Position numbers and translations under genes: made by a program
Assembly (NCBI GenBank): GCA_002162795.1
Contig: MAAY01000047.1
Location: 1 to 46,618, forward strand
Reading direction: 5' to 3'
DNA: 46,618 nt
From: Rhodobacterales bacterium 56_14_T64
GTDB taxonomy: Bacteria > Pseudomonadota > Alphaproteobacteria > Rhodobacterales > Rhodobacteraceae
The notes under the pieces: model-generated
Seen by the model: only the letters and a program-made list of their open reading frames with translations
The model's database searches: none
Told to the model about the DNA's origin: nothing
Shown: positions 1 to 9,361 of the stretch, one piece after another
How the letters are laid out: each line of letters starts with the position of its first letter
Numbering within the stretch: the stretch's first letter is position 1

Positions 1-181
1 AGGCCAATATCAAATGAGGATTGCGAAGTTCCCCCATCACAAGGATTTTGCCACCTTCGATTACAACGCGGCCGCCGTCAGGCAGGCGCAGATCGAACCC
101 TTTTGTTCCGGCCAGTTCACCCAGGATGCCCACAATCTCATTCGGGTGGGCGTTTGCGTTGGGCGCACAACCGTGGAAGCT
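1..181 (-). other. Partial open frame running off the left edge
   Basis: The minus-strand frame is open from a TGA at 182-184 to the window edge and reads like real protein, with stretches such as NEIVGILGELAG and LPDGGRVVIEGGK. There is no ATG ahead of these residues; the first possible start is a GTG at 133-131, without a convincing ribosome binding site. It could be the 5' end of a gene continuing leftwards or a remnant cut by rearrangement. The family is not recognised. Only the codon pattern supports coding, so confidence is low. Confidence 0.25.
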
Positions 182-184
182 TCA

Positions 185-834
185 GGAACGAAGTCAGTTG
201 TGTGAATAGCCCCGAGTTTCTTAGACGCCTTGCAGCTTCCGCAGTTGTCGCCCTTTCAGATGTATAGGATGAGCGCATTCTTCATATAAATTGTCATCTC
301 CCGCACCTTGTGGCTGTCTTAATCTCAGATCAAGCCATCTGCGGTAGTATTAGTGCCTGTCGCCTGAAGAAAGCTGCATTCTTGTCTCCGAGGCAGGTTT
401 TTGTGATTTAGGGGGTGATCGTCGCTCACCCAGACAAATATGTCGAGCCGCCTTTCTTTAGCTTTTGCCATCGTCGCTGTCCTGTTGGAAACGGAGGTGC
501 ACGTAGCCGCCGGATTGCCGCCAGATTGCCGCTGACTGTGACTTCGGCCAGCAGAAATGTGATGTCCCTTGCTTGGCTGACAACCCGTGTTCGGGTTTTG
601 GTCAGACGGGTCTGCGGCTGGTCAGCGACAAGTTGACCAACTCTTCGGGCGGACCAGTGCCTTGCAAGAATTCACCGGGATTGAACCACGACAGGACTAG
701 GCCTTGTCATGGCCGTGATCGGTCGCTTGGGTTGAGTATCATGGGAATGCTGGAAGTCACGCTTAAAGCATTAGTTTTTCCTCGATGTCAGAACACCTTG
801 CACATCCTTTAAGACGCCAGCGTCAAACTTAGCA
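185..834. other. Gene-poor stretch left of the uronate operon
   Basis: No convincing gene was found on either strand. Plus-strand frames at 415-636 and 573-812 are open but have atypical composition (rich in Arg, Cys, Trp and Ser), no ribosome binding site and no recognisable motif, so I treat them as chance. The stretch may hold decayed sequence between two gene blocks. Confidence 0.5.
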
Positions 835-865
835 TTGACTCTTGTATACATGAATGCTTGCATAC
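835..865 (+). promoter_or_regulatory. Promoter with FCD-GntR-type operator
   Basis: A TTGACT hexamer (835-840) is a plausible -35 element. Between it and the likely -10 area lies an imperfect 22-bp dyad at 844-865, with outer arms GTATACA and TGCATAC (one mismatch), whose left part is contained in the perfect 8-mer TGTATACA (843-850). FCD-type GntR proteins typically bind short dyads with a GTATAC-like core, and the E. coli uronate regulators UxuR/ExuR use such a core. The position just ahead of the GntR gene suggests autoregulation and control of the downstream uronate genes. Confidence 0.55.
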
Positions 866-881
866 TGACAGCGAGGACGTA

Positions 882-1580
882 ATGACAAATTCAACCGCCA
901 ACAAAATCAACAAGCCGTCTAGGCCGCCTTTTATTCGTGACATTGATCGGTCACGACCAATAGGCGGGCAGATCTATGAAGCGGTTCGTTTGAATATCAT
1001 TCTGGAAAACCTGAAGCCGCGGGAACCCATTAACGAGACAGATTTGGCGGCATGGTTCGGAGTAAGCAGAACGCCGGTTCGTGACGCCTATCTGCGCCTG
1101 ATTGAGGATGGGTTGATCAACGCGCAATACAAGGTGGGCACTATCGTAGCGCCGATTGACGAGGCCCGGGTGCGAGAGGGCATCATCATCCGTCGTGCGC
1201 TTGAACGCGAGGTGGTCAAGATTATTTGTGAGGGCACAACAGATCTGCGGTCCTTGGACAAAATCATTGCGCTGCAAAGCGTGGCGGTGTCGCACAATGA
1301 CCACATCGAGTTCTTTCGATTGGACGAAGAATTTCATGCCGAGCTTGCCGAATTGGCAAGTTTACCCTCGGCCTGGCGGCTGGCATATTCGGTCAAGGCC
1401 CACACTGATCGGGCGCGGATCATGCTGACTGGCAATATGCCGAACCGGATCAACATCGCCTTTCAAGAGCATCTGGGCTTGGTTGAGGCGCTTGTGGCCC
1501 GAGATGGCGAATTGGCCCAGGCCTTGATCGCCAAACACATCAATTCGGCCATAGAGGCAGTGCAAGAGCATGCTAAGTAA
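882..1580 (+). CDS. GntR family (FCD subfamily) transcriptional regulator
   Basis: A 232-residue protein with an N-terminal winged helix-turn-helix (about residues 28-90, including NETDLAAWFGVSRTPVRDAY) and a C-terminal all-helical FCD ligand-binding domain (about 95-220). Family members bind small acids, often sugar acids, and usually repress the adjacent catabolic operon. I chose the ATG at 882 because GAGG (873-876) precedes it at good spacing; an in-frame TTG at 858 would overlap the operator and has no binding site. The stop overlaps the start of uxaC by 11 bases, so the regulator is the first gene of the operon it probably controls. The ligand is inferred to be a hexuronate or downstream intermediate. 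Confidence 0.85.
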   Translation: MTNSTANKINKPSRPPFIRDIDRSRPIGGQIYEAVRLNIILENLKPREPINETDLAAWFGVSRTPVRDAYLRLIEDGLINAQYKVGTIVAPIDEARVREGIIIRRALEREVVKIICEGTTDLRSLDKIIALQSVAVSHNDHIEFFRLDEEFHAELAELASLPSAWRLAYSVKAHTDRARIMLTGNMPNRINIAFQEHLGLVEALVARDGELAQALIAKHINSAIEAVQEHAK

Positions 1581-2982
1581 AGACAGATTTTTCCCGGCAG
1601 ACCCAACAACGCGGGGGATTGCGCGGCGTCTGTTTCAAGAGGTTGAGACTCTGCCGTTGATCTGTCCGCATGGGCATACTGACCCGTCTTGGTTCGCGCA
1701 AAACCAAGCCTATAGCGATCCGGCTGAATTGCTGATTGTCCCCGACCATTATATTCTCAGAATGCTGGTGTCGCAGGGCATTGATCACATCAAATTAGGG
1801 GTGCATCCGATTGATGGGACAGTGGGGCAGGCCGACAGTCGCGAAGTCTGGCGCCTGTTCGCCGCGAATTATCACCTGTTCCGCTCGACCCCTGTTCGCC
1901 ATTGGATGGATCACACGCTTGAGACTTTGTTCGGGATCGAGGCACCGTTGAATGCCGGTATGGCGGATCACTCGTATGATGTGATCGCCGAGGCTTTGGC
2001 CACCGATGCCTTCAAACCACGCGCCTTGTATGAAAGGTTCAATATCGAAGTGCTTGCGACCACGGACTCCTGTCTGGATGATTTAAGCCATCACCGGGCC
2101 ATCGCGGACAGCGGCTGGGGCAGGCGGGTTATTCCAACCTATCGCCCGGATATCGTCACCAACCCCGACAGCGTTGGATTTGCTGCGGGCCTGAAGACAC
2201 TGGGCGACATCACTGGCGAAGACACCATGACCTGGAAAGGTTTGTTGCGGGCGCATCAGGCGCGGCGTCAGCATTTTATCGCCATGGGGGCAACTGCAAC
2301 AGACCACGGCCATCCCAACGCGTTGACCTTTGACTTGTCACTGCAAGACTGTGAGGCGCTGTATGATGTCATTTTGACTGGCAGGGCCTCGGCTGCCCAG
2401 AATGAGCAGTTCCGCGGACAGATGTTGACTGAAATGGCCCGGATGAGCTTGGACGATGGTTTGGTCATGCAGATCCACGTGGGCTCGGTGCGCAATCACA
2501 GCGCCTCGGTTTTTGACCGGTTTGGGCCAGACAAAGGCTTTGATATTCCTTGCCAAATTGACTTTGTGAATGCGCTAAGACCGCTGTTGAACATCTTTGG
2601 CCATGACCCCCGCCTGACCCTTATTGTATTTACTCTGGACGAGACCACCTATGGCCGCGAGCTAGCGCCGCTTGCCGCAGCCTATCCCTGTTTGCGGCTT
2701 GGCCCGGCATGGTGGTTCTTTGATAGCCCGGATGGGATGATGCGGTACCGAGAAATCACCACCGAAACCGCAGGCTATTACAATACGGTTGGCTTTAACG
2801 ACGACACACGGGCGTTGCCATCCATTCCAGCCCGTCATGATCTGGCCCGTCGGATCGATTGCGCCTATCTGGCCAGACAGGTCGCCGAGGCGCAATTGGG
2901 CGAAGACGAAGCGGCGGAGGTCATTGTTGACCTGACCTATGGGTTGGCCAAACGCGCCTACAATCTGGATGGCTCGTCATGA
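1570..2982 (+). CDS. uxaC: Glucuronate isomerase (uronate isomerase)
   Basis: A 470-residue protein of the uronate isomerase family in the amidohydrolase superfamily, interconverting D-glucuronate and D-fructuronate (or galacturonate and tagaturonate) in the cytoplasm. Near the N-terminus the metal-binding segment CPHGHTDPSWF replaces the family's CHCHLxP-like HxH motif, and a conserved GFNDDTRALPSIPARHD segment near the C-terminus is typical of UxaC. The length is as expected. The ATG at 1570 lies inside the end of the regulator gene, and the stop overlaps the uxuA start by four bases (ATGA), indicating translational coupling. With uxuB and uxuA next to it, it supplies the first step from glucuronate toward 2-keto-3-deoxygluconate. 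Confidence 0.93.
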   Translation: MLSKDRFFPADPTTRGIARRLFQEVETLPLICPHGHTDPSWFAQNQAYSDPAELLIVPDHYILRMLVSQGIDHIKLGVHPIDGTVGQADSREVWRLFAANYHLFRSTPVRHWMDHTLETLFGIEAPLNAGMADHSYDVIAEALATDAFKPRALYERFNIEVLATTDSCLDDLSHHRAIADSGWGRRVIPTYRPDIVTNPDSVGFAAGLKTLGDITGEDTMTWKGLLRAHQARRQHFIAMGATATDHGHPNALTFDLSLQDCEALYDVILTGRASAAQNEQFRGQMLTEMARMSLDDGLVMQIHVGSVRNHSASVFDRFGPDKGFDIPCQIDFVNALRPLLNIFGHDPRLTLIVFTLDETTYGRELAPLAAAYPCLRLGPAWWFFDSPDGMMRYREITTETAGYYNTVGFNDDTRALPSIPARHDLARRIDCAYLARQVAEAQLGEDEAAEVIVDLTYGLAKRAYNLDGSS

Positions 2983-4202
2983 AGGAAACCTGGAGATGGT
3001 TTGGCCCGGCGGATGTCGTGGGCATTTCGGACATCGAACAAGCAGGCGCAACAGGCGTCGTTTCGGCCCTGCACCATATCCCCAACGGGGCGGTGTGGAC
3101 CCCAGATGAGATTTCCCAACGCCACCGTCAGATTGCAACGCGCCAAGACGGCTCTGCGTCAGGTCTGACCTGGGATGTTGTCGAAAGCCTGCCAGTGTCA
3201 GAAGACATCAAAAAGCAGGATGGTGCCTGGCGCGAACATATCGCCAATTACAAAACCAGTCTGGAAAATCTGGCCGCCTCAGGGCTGCGGGTGGTTTGCT
3301 ACAATTTCATGCCGGTGCTGGATTGGACGCGGACCGATCTGACCTGGAGCCTGCCAAACAGATCGACCTGTATGCGGTTTGATCTGGTTGATTTTGCGGC
3401 GTTTGATCTCTTTTTGTTAGAGCGGCCGGGGGCTGGGCAAGATTTTGATGATGCCACCAAAATCGAGGCTTCTCAGCGGCTTTCTGGTATGTCTGCGGCA
3501 GATCGAAAGGCGCTGATAGCCAATGTAACGCAGGGTTTGCCGGGGGCTAATCAGGAACTGTCATTTGATGAGTTCGGTGCTTTGCTTGCCAGTTACGCCG
3601 ACATTGACGCGGCTCAGTTGAGATCAAATCTACATAGGTTTCTTGAGGAGATCATTCCGCTGGCCGAAAGCCTGGGTATCCGCATGTGCTGTCACCCTGA
3701 TGATCCGCCATTCCCGCTTTTGGGACTTCCCCGGATTATGTCAACAGAAGCGGATTATTGCGATTTGATCAATGCCGTAGACAGCCCGTCCAATGGCATA
3801 ACCCTGTGCAGCGGCTCGCTAGGAGTGGATCCTGGCAATGATTTGCCGGGCATGATGAAACGGTTAGGCCACCGGGTTCATTTCCTTCACCTGCGCAATG
3901 TGCAGCGTGAAGAGGACAGGTTCCCGGGATCTTTTCACGAGGCCGCCCATCTTGAAGGCAGCACCGACATGGTGGCCCTGATTGATGCGGTGTTGATCGA
4001 AGAAAATCAGCGCAAAAGCCAGGGCCGTGCGGATTGGAATATTCCGATGCGACCGGATCATGGCCACCAGATTGCTGATGATTTCAACCGTGCAGTCCAA
4101 CCCGGCTATCCGCTGATTGGGCGGCTGCGCGGGCTGGCTGAATTGCGCGGAATTGTTGCGGCCTTGACCTCTCGGAACAACACTGCCGGAGCAGATCTAT
4201 GA
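2979..4202 (+). CDS. uxuA: Mannonate dehydratase
   Basis: A 407-residue UxuA-family TIM-barrel enzyme dehydrating D-mannonate to 2-keto-3-deoxy-D-gluconate. Recognisable segments are the N-terminal MKETWRWFGPADVV, VCYNFMPVLDWTRTDL, IRMCCHPDDPPFPLLGLPRI, LCSGSLG and the C-terminal MRPDHGHQIADD, which carry the family's metal-binding His/Cys/Asp residues. Start and stop both overlap the neighbours by four bases. The enzyme is the last of the three isomerase-reductase-dehydratase steps; the KDG kinase and aldolase needed afterwards are not in this window. Confidence 0.93.
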   Translation: MKETWRWFGPADVVGISDIEQAGATGVVSALHHIPNGAVWTPDEISQRHRQIATRQDGSASGLTWDVVESLPVSEDIKKQDGAWREHIANYKTSLENLAASGLRVVCYNFMPVLDWTRTDLTWSLPNRSTCMRFDLVDFAAFDLFLLERPGAGQDFDDATKIEASQRLSGMSAADRKALIANVTQGLPGANQELSFDEFGALLASYADIDAAQLRSNLHRFLEEIIPLAESLGIRMCCHPDDPPFPLLGLPRIMSTEADYCDLINAVDSPSNGITLCSGSLGVDPGNDLPGMMKRLGHRVHFLHLRNVQREEDRFPGSFHEAAHLEGSTDMVALIDAVLIEENQRKSQGRADWNIPMRPDHGHQIADDFNRAVQPGYPLIGRLRGLAELRGIVAALTSRNNTAGADL

Positions 4203-5677
4203 CATTTTCAGATACAGTCGAAAATAGCTGGCAGGGTGCTCTTGGATATACTCCAGAGGACCATGATGTGGGGATTGTTCACATCGGTGCCGGCGCCTTT
4301 CACCGGGCGCATCAGGCTGTTTATACCGATGATGCGCTGGCTAAATCTGGCGGCGACTGGCGTATTTTGGGTGTCAGTCTGCGCAGCGCTGAAACAGCAA
4401 ACGCTTTGAACGCCCAAAACGGGCTCTACAATTTGGTTATCCGTTCAGATCAATCAGACGCACCGGCGTTTCGTGTCATCGGGGCAATGGCGGGGATCAT
4501 GACTGCGCAGGATGGGATCGATCCTATCATTGCCGCGATGATCGACCCCAAAGTTCGGATCGTTAGCCTGACAATAACAGAAAAAGCTTACGGGCTGGAC
4601 CGTGCAACCGGAGATCTGGACCTTTCGGATCCAATGATTTCGGCTGACCTCAGGACACCCGAAGTTCCGCGTTCGGCCATTGGGCTTATCGTGCGGGTCT
4701 TGCATCTGCGGCAGCAACTTGGCCACGGTGCCTTTACAGCGCTGTCTTGCGACAACTTGCCAGACAATGGGCGGCTGTTGCGATCTGCGGTGCTGGGCTA
4801 TGCCCAGCAAATTGACCCTGACCTTGCAGGTTGGATCGCTGACAACGCGCGTTTTCCTTGCACGATGGTGGATCGCATCACCCCGGCCTGCACGCCCGAG
4901 CTGATCCAAGAGACGCAGGATCTTACTGGGCTGGCTGACAGTGCGCCGATTGAAACCGAACCTTTCTCGCAGTGGGTCATAGAGGACGATTTCGGCAATG
5001 GTCGCCCCGCCTGGGACGAGGTGGGTGTTCTGATGGTCGACGATGTCGCGCCCTACGAGAACATGAAACTGCGTCTGCTGAATGGCGCGCATTCCATGCT
5101 GGCCTATGCCGGGTTTCTTTCCGGGCACAGCTATGTGCGCGACGTCATGAAGGATCCTGTGCTTAGCCAGCTGGTGGCGCGTCACATCAAAACCGCGACG
5201 GCAACACTCGCCCCGCTAGAGGGCATAGATTTTGACGCCTATGGACGCGCGCTGCTAGAGCGGTTTCGCAATCCCAATATTGCCCACGAGACCTATCAAA
5301 TTGCCATGGATGGCAGCCAAAAAATGCAGCAACGCATTTTTGAACCTGCGACCAAGGCAATCGCGCAGGGCACCGACACAGGTACATTCACTTTTGCGAC
5401 CGCTGTGTGGATCAGATATTTGCTTGGTCGTTATGACAGTGGTGAGACCTATGCCCTTCGCGATCCGCGCGAAGCTGAGCTGGCGAGCCTGTGCATATCT
5501 TGTGATGAAAACCCCGAGGCACTGGTGGCGGCGGTGTTTGCACTGCCAAATTTGCTTCCTGCCGAGCTTGCCGAAAATTCCGAATTTCAAAAGGCCGTAC
5601 AGAACCACCTAAAACAGATGCTGGCCAACGGGATGCAGTCCGCCATTGCCACTGCAGCGGGGAATAATAATGAATAG
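4199..5677 (+). CDS. uxuB: D-fructuronate reductase (mannitol dehydrogenase family)
   Basis: A 492-residue polyol/long-chain mannitol dehydrogenase family protein. The N-terminal nucleotide-binding segment GIVHIGAGAFHRAHQAVYTDD is the family signature, and the catalytic-domain segment NMKLRLLNGAHSMLAYAG contains the Lys and Asn-Gly-Ala-His residues of the active site. In this operon the substrate is most likely fructuronate, reduced with NAD(P)H to mannonate, which uxuA then dehydrates. Mannitol or tagaturonate are alternatives for the family. The start overlaps the uxuA stop (ATGA), and the stop overlaps the next start. Confidence 0.9.
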   Translation: MTFSDTVENSWQGALGYTPEDHDVGIVHIGAGAFHRAHQAVYTDDALAKSGGDWRILGVSLRSAETANALNAQNGLYNLVIRSDQSDAPAFRVIGAMAGIMTAQDGIDPIIAAMIDPKVRIVSLTITEKAYGLDRATGDLDLSDPMISADLRTPEVPRSAIGLIVRVLHLRQQLGHGAFTALSCDNLPDNGRLLRSAVLGYAQQIDPDLAGWIADNARFPCTMVDRITPACTPELIQETQDLTGLADSAPIETEPFSQWVIEDDFGNGRPAWDEVGVLMVDDVAPYENMKLRLLNGAHSMLAYAGFLSGHSYVRDVMKDPVLSQLVARHIKTATATLAPLEGIDFDAYGRALLERFRNPNIAHETYQIAMDGSQKMQQRIFEPATKAIAQGTDTGTFTFATAVWIRYLLGRYDSGETYALRDPREAELASLCISCDENPEALVAAVFALPNLLPAELAENSEFQKAVQNHLKQMLANGMQSAIATAAGNNNE

Positions 5678-6731
5678 TTTGTCAGTTGAAACCGCGGCTC
5701 GCAGCCCGATGAAGCTTGCCGTGATTGGGCTGGGAATGGCGTCCAAACCTCATCTGGCAGCCCTGCGCCAATTGTCTGACACGGTCGCAGTGACCGGCGT
5801 TTTCACCCGCAACCCAACACGGCGGGCCGAAGTTGCGGCTCAAACCGGATGGCGTGCCTATGATAGCGTTCAGGCGATCTGCAAGGATCCGGACGTAGAT
5901 GGCGCCGTAGTCATCACTCCACCAAATGCACGGGCCGAAATTGTTGCTCAGCTGGCCCAGTCCGGCAAGCACATTTTGATGGAAAAACCAGTGGAGCGCA
6001 GCCTTCGCAATGCCGAAGGCATCGTGGAAACCTGTGAACGCGCGGGTGTCACCCTTGGGATTGTGCTGCAACACAGGTTCCGCGCTGGTGCCGAGGCACT
6101 TGGCAAACTGGTTCAGTCGGGCAAATTGGGGCGCATTCACTTGGCCCGTGTTTCAGTTCCTTGGTGGCGTGATCAATCTTACTACGACCATGCCGGGCGA
6201 GGGCGCTATGATACCGACGGTGGCGGCGTTCTGATCACCCAAGCGATCCATGTGCTTGACCTGATGCTCAGCCTGACCGGTCCTGTCAAAACCGTCAGCG
6301 CCCTGACCGGGACAACCCTGCTGCATAGGTTAGAGGCCGAGGATTTCGCCAATGCGGGACTGATTTTTCAATCCGGTGCGCTTGGGTCTGTGATGGCCAC
6401 TACGGCCAGCTATCCAGGCAGTGCCGAAACGCTTGAATTAGACACCGAACATGCCGCCCTGCGTTTGACAGCGGGGGAGCTGCTTATTCATTGGCGCAGT
6501 GGCCAGGTCGAGACAATCGGCGAAGTCACCGGTTCAGGCGGGGGCAGCGATCCGATGGATTTCCCCTGCGACTGGCACCGTGATCTCATCGAAGATTTCG
6601 CCAGCAGCTGGCGTGAGAAACGTGCCCCCCGGATCACCGGTCGCGCGGCGCTAGAGGTTCACCGGCTGATCGACGCGATTGAACGCTCTGCCAAGAATGG
6701 CTGTCAGGAAACCGTAGAGGTGGCGTTATGA
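5670..6731 (+). CDS. Gfo/Idh/MocA family NAD(P)-dependent oxidoreductase
   Basis: A 353-residue protein with an N-terminal Rossmann fold (VIGLGMASKPH, around residue 20), the family EKP motif (ILMEKPVER, Lys for cofactor and substrate) and the central GGGVLITQAIHVLDL with the catalytic-type Asp/His region. The family oxidises or reduces sugar or sugar-acid carbons. I use the ATG at 5670, which follows GGGGAA and overlaps the uxuB stop, rather than an in-frame start at 5646 deeper in uxuB. The operon position suggests it feeds a uronate or glycosyl-uronate derivative into the UxaC-UxuB-UxuA route, but the exact substrate cannot be read from the sequence. Confidence 0.85.
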   Translation: MNSLSVETAARSPMKLAVIGLGMASKPHLAALRQLSDTVAVTGVFTRNPTRRAEVAAQTGWRAYDSVQAICKDPDVDGAVVITPPNARAEIVAQLAQSGKHILMEKPVERSLRNAEGIVETCERAGVTLGIVLQHRFRAGAEALGKLVQSGKLGRIHLARVSVPWWRDQSYYDHAGRGRYDTDGGGVLITQAIHVLDLMLSLTGPVKTVSALTGTTLLHRLEAEDFANAGLIFQSGALGSVMATTASYPGSAETLELDTEHAALRLTAGELLIHWRSGQVETIGEVTGSGGGSDPMDFPCDWHRDLIEDFASSWREKRAPRITGRAALEVHRLIDAIERSAKNGCQETVEVAL

Positions 6732-7750
6732 AACCACTTAAATTTGCCGCCATCGGGTTGGACCACCGGCACATATTTGGAATGTCGGCTGGAATGATCG
6801 CCGCTGGATGTGAGTTCGCAGGGTTTTGGACCGAAGGTGAGCCAGAGCCATTGGCAGGTTTCAAAAAGAGATTTCCAGATGTGCCACGGGTCTCTGACCT
6901 TGCCCGCATTTTGGAAGACGACAGCATCCAGCTGGTCCTGATCGCGGCTGCGCCCAAGGACCGCGCGGCTTTGTCCCTTTTGGCCATGCAGCACGGCAAA
7001 GATGTGATGCTGGATAAACCGGGATGCCTGACCCAAGCAGAACTGTCGCAAATCGAGCGTTGCGTCCAAGAAACCGGGCGCATCTGGAGTGTAAACTTCT
7101 CGGAGCGGTTCGAAGTGCCGTCTGTGACACTTGCTGATCAATTGCTGGATCAGGGGCGGATTGGCAAAGTTGTGCATATCCTGTCAGTGGCGCCACATCG
7201 GATGAATGAGCCGATGCGCCCAGACTGGTTTTGGAACCCAGCGGACTATGGCGGTATTCTTGGTGATATCGGAACCCATCAGATTGATCAATTTCTGCAC
7301 TTCACCAAATCAGATGATGCCGAGATCACGCGGTCGACTGTGGGCAATTTCAACACCCCGCAGCATCCCGAGTTTCAGGATTTCGGCGAAATGAACCTTA
7401 GTTCTGATACCGCTCAGGGCTATGTGCGGCTGGATTGGTTCACACCAGACGCTGCGCCCAACTGGGGCGACGGCCGACTGACCATTCTTGGCACCGAAGG
7501 TTATATCGAAATCCGCAAATACATGGACATCGCCGGTCATAGCGGGACGGACCATGTGTTTTTGGTGAATGGCACCGAGTGTACCCGGTTTGATGCGTCA
7601 GATGCCGGCACGCCTTATTTTGCCCGCCTTCGGGCTGACATCGAAAACCGAACGGAATCCGCCTGCCCACAAGCGCACACTTTGCGTGTGATGCGACTGG
7701 CGATGGAGGCACAGAATCGAGCACTTAAGCTGGGCGCTTTGAAGACCTAG
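6728..7750 (+). CDS. Second Gfo/Idh/MocA family oxidoreductase
   Basis: A 340-residue Gfo/Idh/MocA protein with only distant similarity to its upstream neighbour. The start of the Rossmann domain is unusual (AAIGLDHRHIFGMSAGMI, where most members have GxGxxG). The DKP motif (VMLDKPGCLT) replaces EKP, and GGILGDIGTHQIDQFLHF gives the catalytic Asp-x-x-x-His region. The start overlaps the previous stop (ATGA). Paired Gfo/Idh genes in sugar-acid loci often act in sequence or as partners with different substrates; that role here is inference. Confidence 0.82.
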   Translation: MKPLKFAAIGLDHRHIFGMSAGMIAAGCEFAGFWTEGEPEPLAGFKKRFPDVPRVSDLARILEDDSIQLVLIAAAPKDRAALSLLAMQHGKDVMLDKPGCLTQAELSQIERCVQETGRIWSVNFSERFEVPSVTLADQLLDQGRIGKVVHILSVAPHRMNEPMRPDWFWNPADYGGILGDIGTHQIDQFLHFTKSDDAEITRSTVGNFNTPQHPEFQDFGEMNLSSDTAQGYVRLDWFTPDAAPNWGDGRLTILGTEGYIEIRKYMDIAGHSGTDHVFLVNGTECTRFDASDAGTPYFARLRADIENRTESACPQAHTLRVMRLAMEAQNRALKLGALKT

Positions 7751-7789
7751 CCACATCAAATTACAGACCAATATGAAGAGGAGGACACT

Positions 7790-8779
7790 ATGAATTTCAA
7801 ACACTTAATCGTCGGAGCCCTGACGACTGTGGCGCTTGCCGGACCAGCCTTTGCGGAATGGCCAGAAAAACCCATCCAGCTGATCGTGCCATGGGGAGCA
7901 GGCGGGGCCACCGACCAGGTGAGCCGGGTTGTCGCCGCAGAGCTTGAGGCCGCACTGGGTCAAAGCATTGTGGTTGTAAACCAGCCGGGCGCGTCAGGAT
8001 CTATCGGATCACAGGCCGCCTGGGATGCACCGCATGATGGTTACACTTGGACCGCTGGCGCCGCCAAGGATCTGGGCACCTACGGTGTCACCGGCAAAAT
8101 GGATACCTCGATCAAGAATTGGGATCTCTATCTGAACTCTGCTTTGGCCAGCGTGATCAGTGTCTCGGCAGATTCCGAGATTGATGATCTGGATGAATTC
8201 CTTGAAGCGTTGAAAAGTGGCGGTCTGAAGGTCGGAACGTCGGGCGTAAACTCGGCCGGTCACTCAACAATCGAGGCACTGTCGGCAGCGGTCAACGGCA
8301 GCTATATTCATGCGTCTTATGACGGTGGTTCTGCGGCCGTTTTGTCCACTGTGTCCGGGGAAACGAGTGTCACTACGCAGCTGATCTCTGAACAGATCGA
8401 CATGCTGCGCGCCGGTCAGTTGAAAGCGATTGCCATTATCTCGGATGTGGATGTAGACGTTCCGGGAGTTGGCACAATTCCAGCCGTGACGTCGGCACTG
8501 GCTGATTTCACCGTTGCCCCCATCTATTTTGGCATTTTTGTTCCAGGTGATGTGCCTGACGATGTGCGCGCCAAAATGCAGGGGGCTTGGGACACGGCAA
8601 TTGCCAACTCGTCCAAGCTTGCAGAATACACCGAAGGTCGTGGGTCGATCATGACTGTGCATTCCGGTGATGATGCGCAAATGCGTGTTTGGCCGTCCAT
8701 TCAGGCCAACGCCTGGTTGTTGCATGACGGCGGCCAGTCTGCTGCAGATCCAGACAAGCTGGGCATTCCGCGCCCATAA
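7790..8779 (+). CDS. tctC: TTT-family periplasmic solute-binding protein (TctC-like)
   Basis: A 329-residue Bug/TctC-family extracytoplasmic binding protein. It has a Sec signal peptide with cleavage likely after AGPAFA (about residue 22), then the family opening EWPEKPIQLIVPWGAGGATDQ, and the ligand-loop region HASYDGGSAAV. It captures a carboxylate in the periplasm and hands it to the TctA/TctB membrane complex encoded directly downstream. A strong GAGGAGG site precedes the ATG. Its place behind the uronate enzymes makes a uronate, or a uronate-bearing sugar, the likely ligand rather than citrate. Confidence 0.9.
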   Translation: MNFKHLIVGALTTVALAGPAFAEWPEKPIQLIVPWGAGGATDQVSRVVAAELEAALGQSIVVVNQPGASGSIGSQAAWDAPHDGYTWTAGAAKDLGTYGVTGKMDTSIKNWDLYLNSALASVISVSADSEIDDLDEFLEALKSGGLKVGTSGVNSAGHSTIEALSAAVNGSYIHASYDGGSAAVLSTVSGETSVTTQLISEQIDMLRAGQLKAIAIISDVDVDVPGVGTIPAVTSALADFTVAPIYFGIFVPGDVPDDVRAKMQGAWDTAIANSSKLAEYTEGRGSIMTVHSGDDAQMRVWPSIQANAWLLHDGGQSAADPDKLGIPRP

Positions 8780-8841
8780 ACTGAATCACAATCTGGGGCC
8801 GCTACGTGATCCGTGGCGGCCCCATGTTGCAGGGAGCCACC

Positions 8842-9354
8842 ATGACCAATCACCGCTTAGATAGAATAACAGGCTTTGTTTTTGCCCTTTTGGGGGCATG
8901 GGTGGCTTATGGCGCCTGGCGCATGCCACGATTTGAGGACAGGGGCGCCCAGTTATACGAAACGCCAGGGTTCACACCTGGACTGCTGGGATGCGCACTG
9001 GCCCTTTGTGGCTTGGTTCTGGCGTTTCGATCGGCTGGTCCCAACGGACAGAGCCGAGAGTATTGGAATGAAGTCATGGGGTCGTCAATAACGCGACGCC
9101 GGGCGCTGGCGGCAGTGGGTCTGACCCTTGGCTACGGAGCGGTGCTTTTTGGCTCTGTGCCCTATCTGATCGCAACATTTGGGTTCATCTTTTGCTTTAT
9201 TGGCATTTTTGAATTGGTGCTAACTCCGGTCGACAAACCGCAAAGATCAGCGTCGGTCCCGCAGGTTTTGGGTGTCGCTGCTGCGATCGCCTTGGTGGTG
9301 GCGTTTACAACCCAGTACATTTTCAAAACGCTGTTTCTCATACAGCTACCCTGA
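8842..9354 (+). CDS. tctB: TTT-family small membrane subunit (TctB-like)
   Basis: A 170-residue protein with about four transmembrane helices (for example LDRITGFVFALLGAWVAYG and the C-terminal VLGVAAAIALVVAFTTQYIF), the usual size and pattern of the small integral subunit of tripartite tricarboxylate transporters. I choose the ATG at 8842, preceded by AGGGAG, over the upstream in-frame ATG at 8806, which would add 12 polar residues. The gene sits between tctC and tctA, the standard order. Confidence 0.85.
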   Translation: MTNHRLDRITGFVFALLGAWVAYGAWRMPRFEDRGAQLYETPGFTPGLLGCALALCGLVLAFRSAGPNGQSREYWNEVMGSSITRRRALAAVGLTLGYGAVLFGSVPYLIATFGFIFCFIGIFELVLTPVDKPQRSASVPQVLGVAAAIALVVAFTTQYIFKTLFLIQLP

Positions 9355-9361
9355 GGTCGAC

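Noticed and set aside
415-812. Two plus-strand frames in the gene-poor left region
   Set aside because: Composition is atypical and there are no binding sites or recognisable motifs.
4454-5185. Minus-strand frame of 243 codons within uxuB
   Set aside because: It is a shadow of a well-recognised dehydrogenase gene, with no motif or ribosome binding site.
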